Assembly (NCBI RefSeq): GCF_026017845.1
Contig: NZ_CP100416.1
Coordinates: forward strand, 252,288 to 316,287
Direction of reading: 5' to 3'
Length of the DNA stretch: 64,000 nucleotides
Source: Amycolatopsis mediterranei
GTDB lineage: Bacteria; Actinomycetota; Actinomycetes; Mycobacteriales; Pseudonocardiaceae
Positions 63,893 through 64,000 of this stretch are shown piece after piece. Under the pieces are notes generated by a model. That model saw nothing but the letters and a program-made list of their open reading frames with translations. It was not told the origin of the DNA and did not search any database. The position numbers and the translations under genes are program-made. Each line of letters begins with the position of its first letter. The stretch's first letter is position 1.

Positions 63893-63921
63893 GGGGGGGG
63901 GGGGGGGGGGGGGGCCCCCCC
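63893..63921. repeat. Poly-G (22) then poly-C (7) tract
   Basis: Twenty-two consecutive G are followed by seven C, then CCCC/GGGG blocks. Such a run is unusual even at this G+C and may reflect a base-calling or assembly fault near a contig end, or a long quadruplex-prone repeat. Confidence 0.8.
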
Positions 63922-63946
63922 GCCCCGGGGCGAAGACCCGGAATAG

Positions 63947-63969
63947 TTCAGTACTGAAAACAGTACTGT
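63947..63969. promoter_or_regulatory. Two adjacent palindromes built on CAGTACTG
   Basis: TTCAGTACTGAA (63947-63958) and ACAGTACTGT (63960-63969) are perfect palindromes sharing CAGTACTG. A related AGTACAGTAC follows near 63983. The cluster looks like a repressor-binding promoter region for a gene beyond the window; on the minus strand TTGACC stands just before it. Confidence 0.45.
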
Positions 63970-64000
63970 GGGTCAATTCAGAGTACAGTACGGCAGGCCT

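Overview
The window is about 70% G+C, densely packed, and rich in GTG starts, ATGA/GTGA overlaps, LuxR/TetR/MarR/LysR/PadR regulators, WhiB and SsgA-like proteins and mycothiol-type DinB enzymes. This points to a filamentous actinobacterium. Gene content and style fit Pseudonocardiaceae (Amycolatopsis-like), but that genus call is inference. The sequence looks like ordinary chromosome arm: about 65 protein genes, three tRNAs, no rRNA, no CRISPR, no intact insertion sequence and no large biosynthetic cluster.

Left part (1-16.6 kb): a truncated LuxR/AAA regulator, a secreted S1 protease, an SsgA-like protein, an Lrp regulator, a FabH-like ketosynthase, a membrane class III cyclase, a broken methyltransferase, a GntR regulator, a GNAT enzyme, a TauE exporter, a HisC-type aminotransferase, a dienelactone-hydrolase-like protein, acetoacetyl-CoA ligase and an MprF-like lysyltransferase. 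tRNA-Ser(GCT) and tRNA-Arg(ACG) follow.

Chitin part (16.7-27.2 kb): a protein with an LAGN motif typical of contractile-injection-associated proteins and a possible His/Cys protease core, then two translationally coupled GH18 chitinases that share a near-identical CBM2 module. Two DasR-like (dre) sites lie upstream of the chitinases. Two more lie upstream of a secreted 3D-domain protein, suggesting a local GlcNAc/chitin-responsive regulon. Between them are an aminotransferase/LysR pair, a Sel1-repeat protein, a secreted HNH nuclease and a hydrolase.

Stress and regulation part (27.2-44.4 kb): nitroreductase, aldo/keto reductase and MarR; a SigB/SigF-type partner-switching set (RsbW, sigma factor, second HATPase, STAS protein) with WhiB between; several regulator/target pairs with clear palindromic operators (an ABC exporter with MarR, a TetR with an NmrA-like reductase); and an ECF sigma factor coupled to a small beta-sandwich protein, preceded by a strongly structured non-coding stretch.

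Right part (44.4-64 kb): FUSC transporter, small MT0933-like protein, prephenate dehydrogenase, FadH-like reductase with PadR, patatin, DUF574 methyltransferase, OhrR-like regulator with a divergent esterase, a membrane-anchored esterase, a serine hydrolase, a repeat lipoprotein, a PcaB-like cycloisomerase carrying a striking low-complexity insertion, a TMEM175-like channel, DinB, secreted proteins, a P-loop kinase-like protein and tRNA-Lys(TTT). The last 110 bases hold a 22-G run that may be an assembly artefact. All functional names rest on motif recognition by eye; no database search was run.
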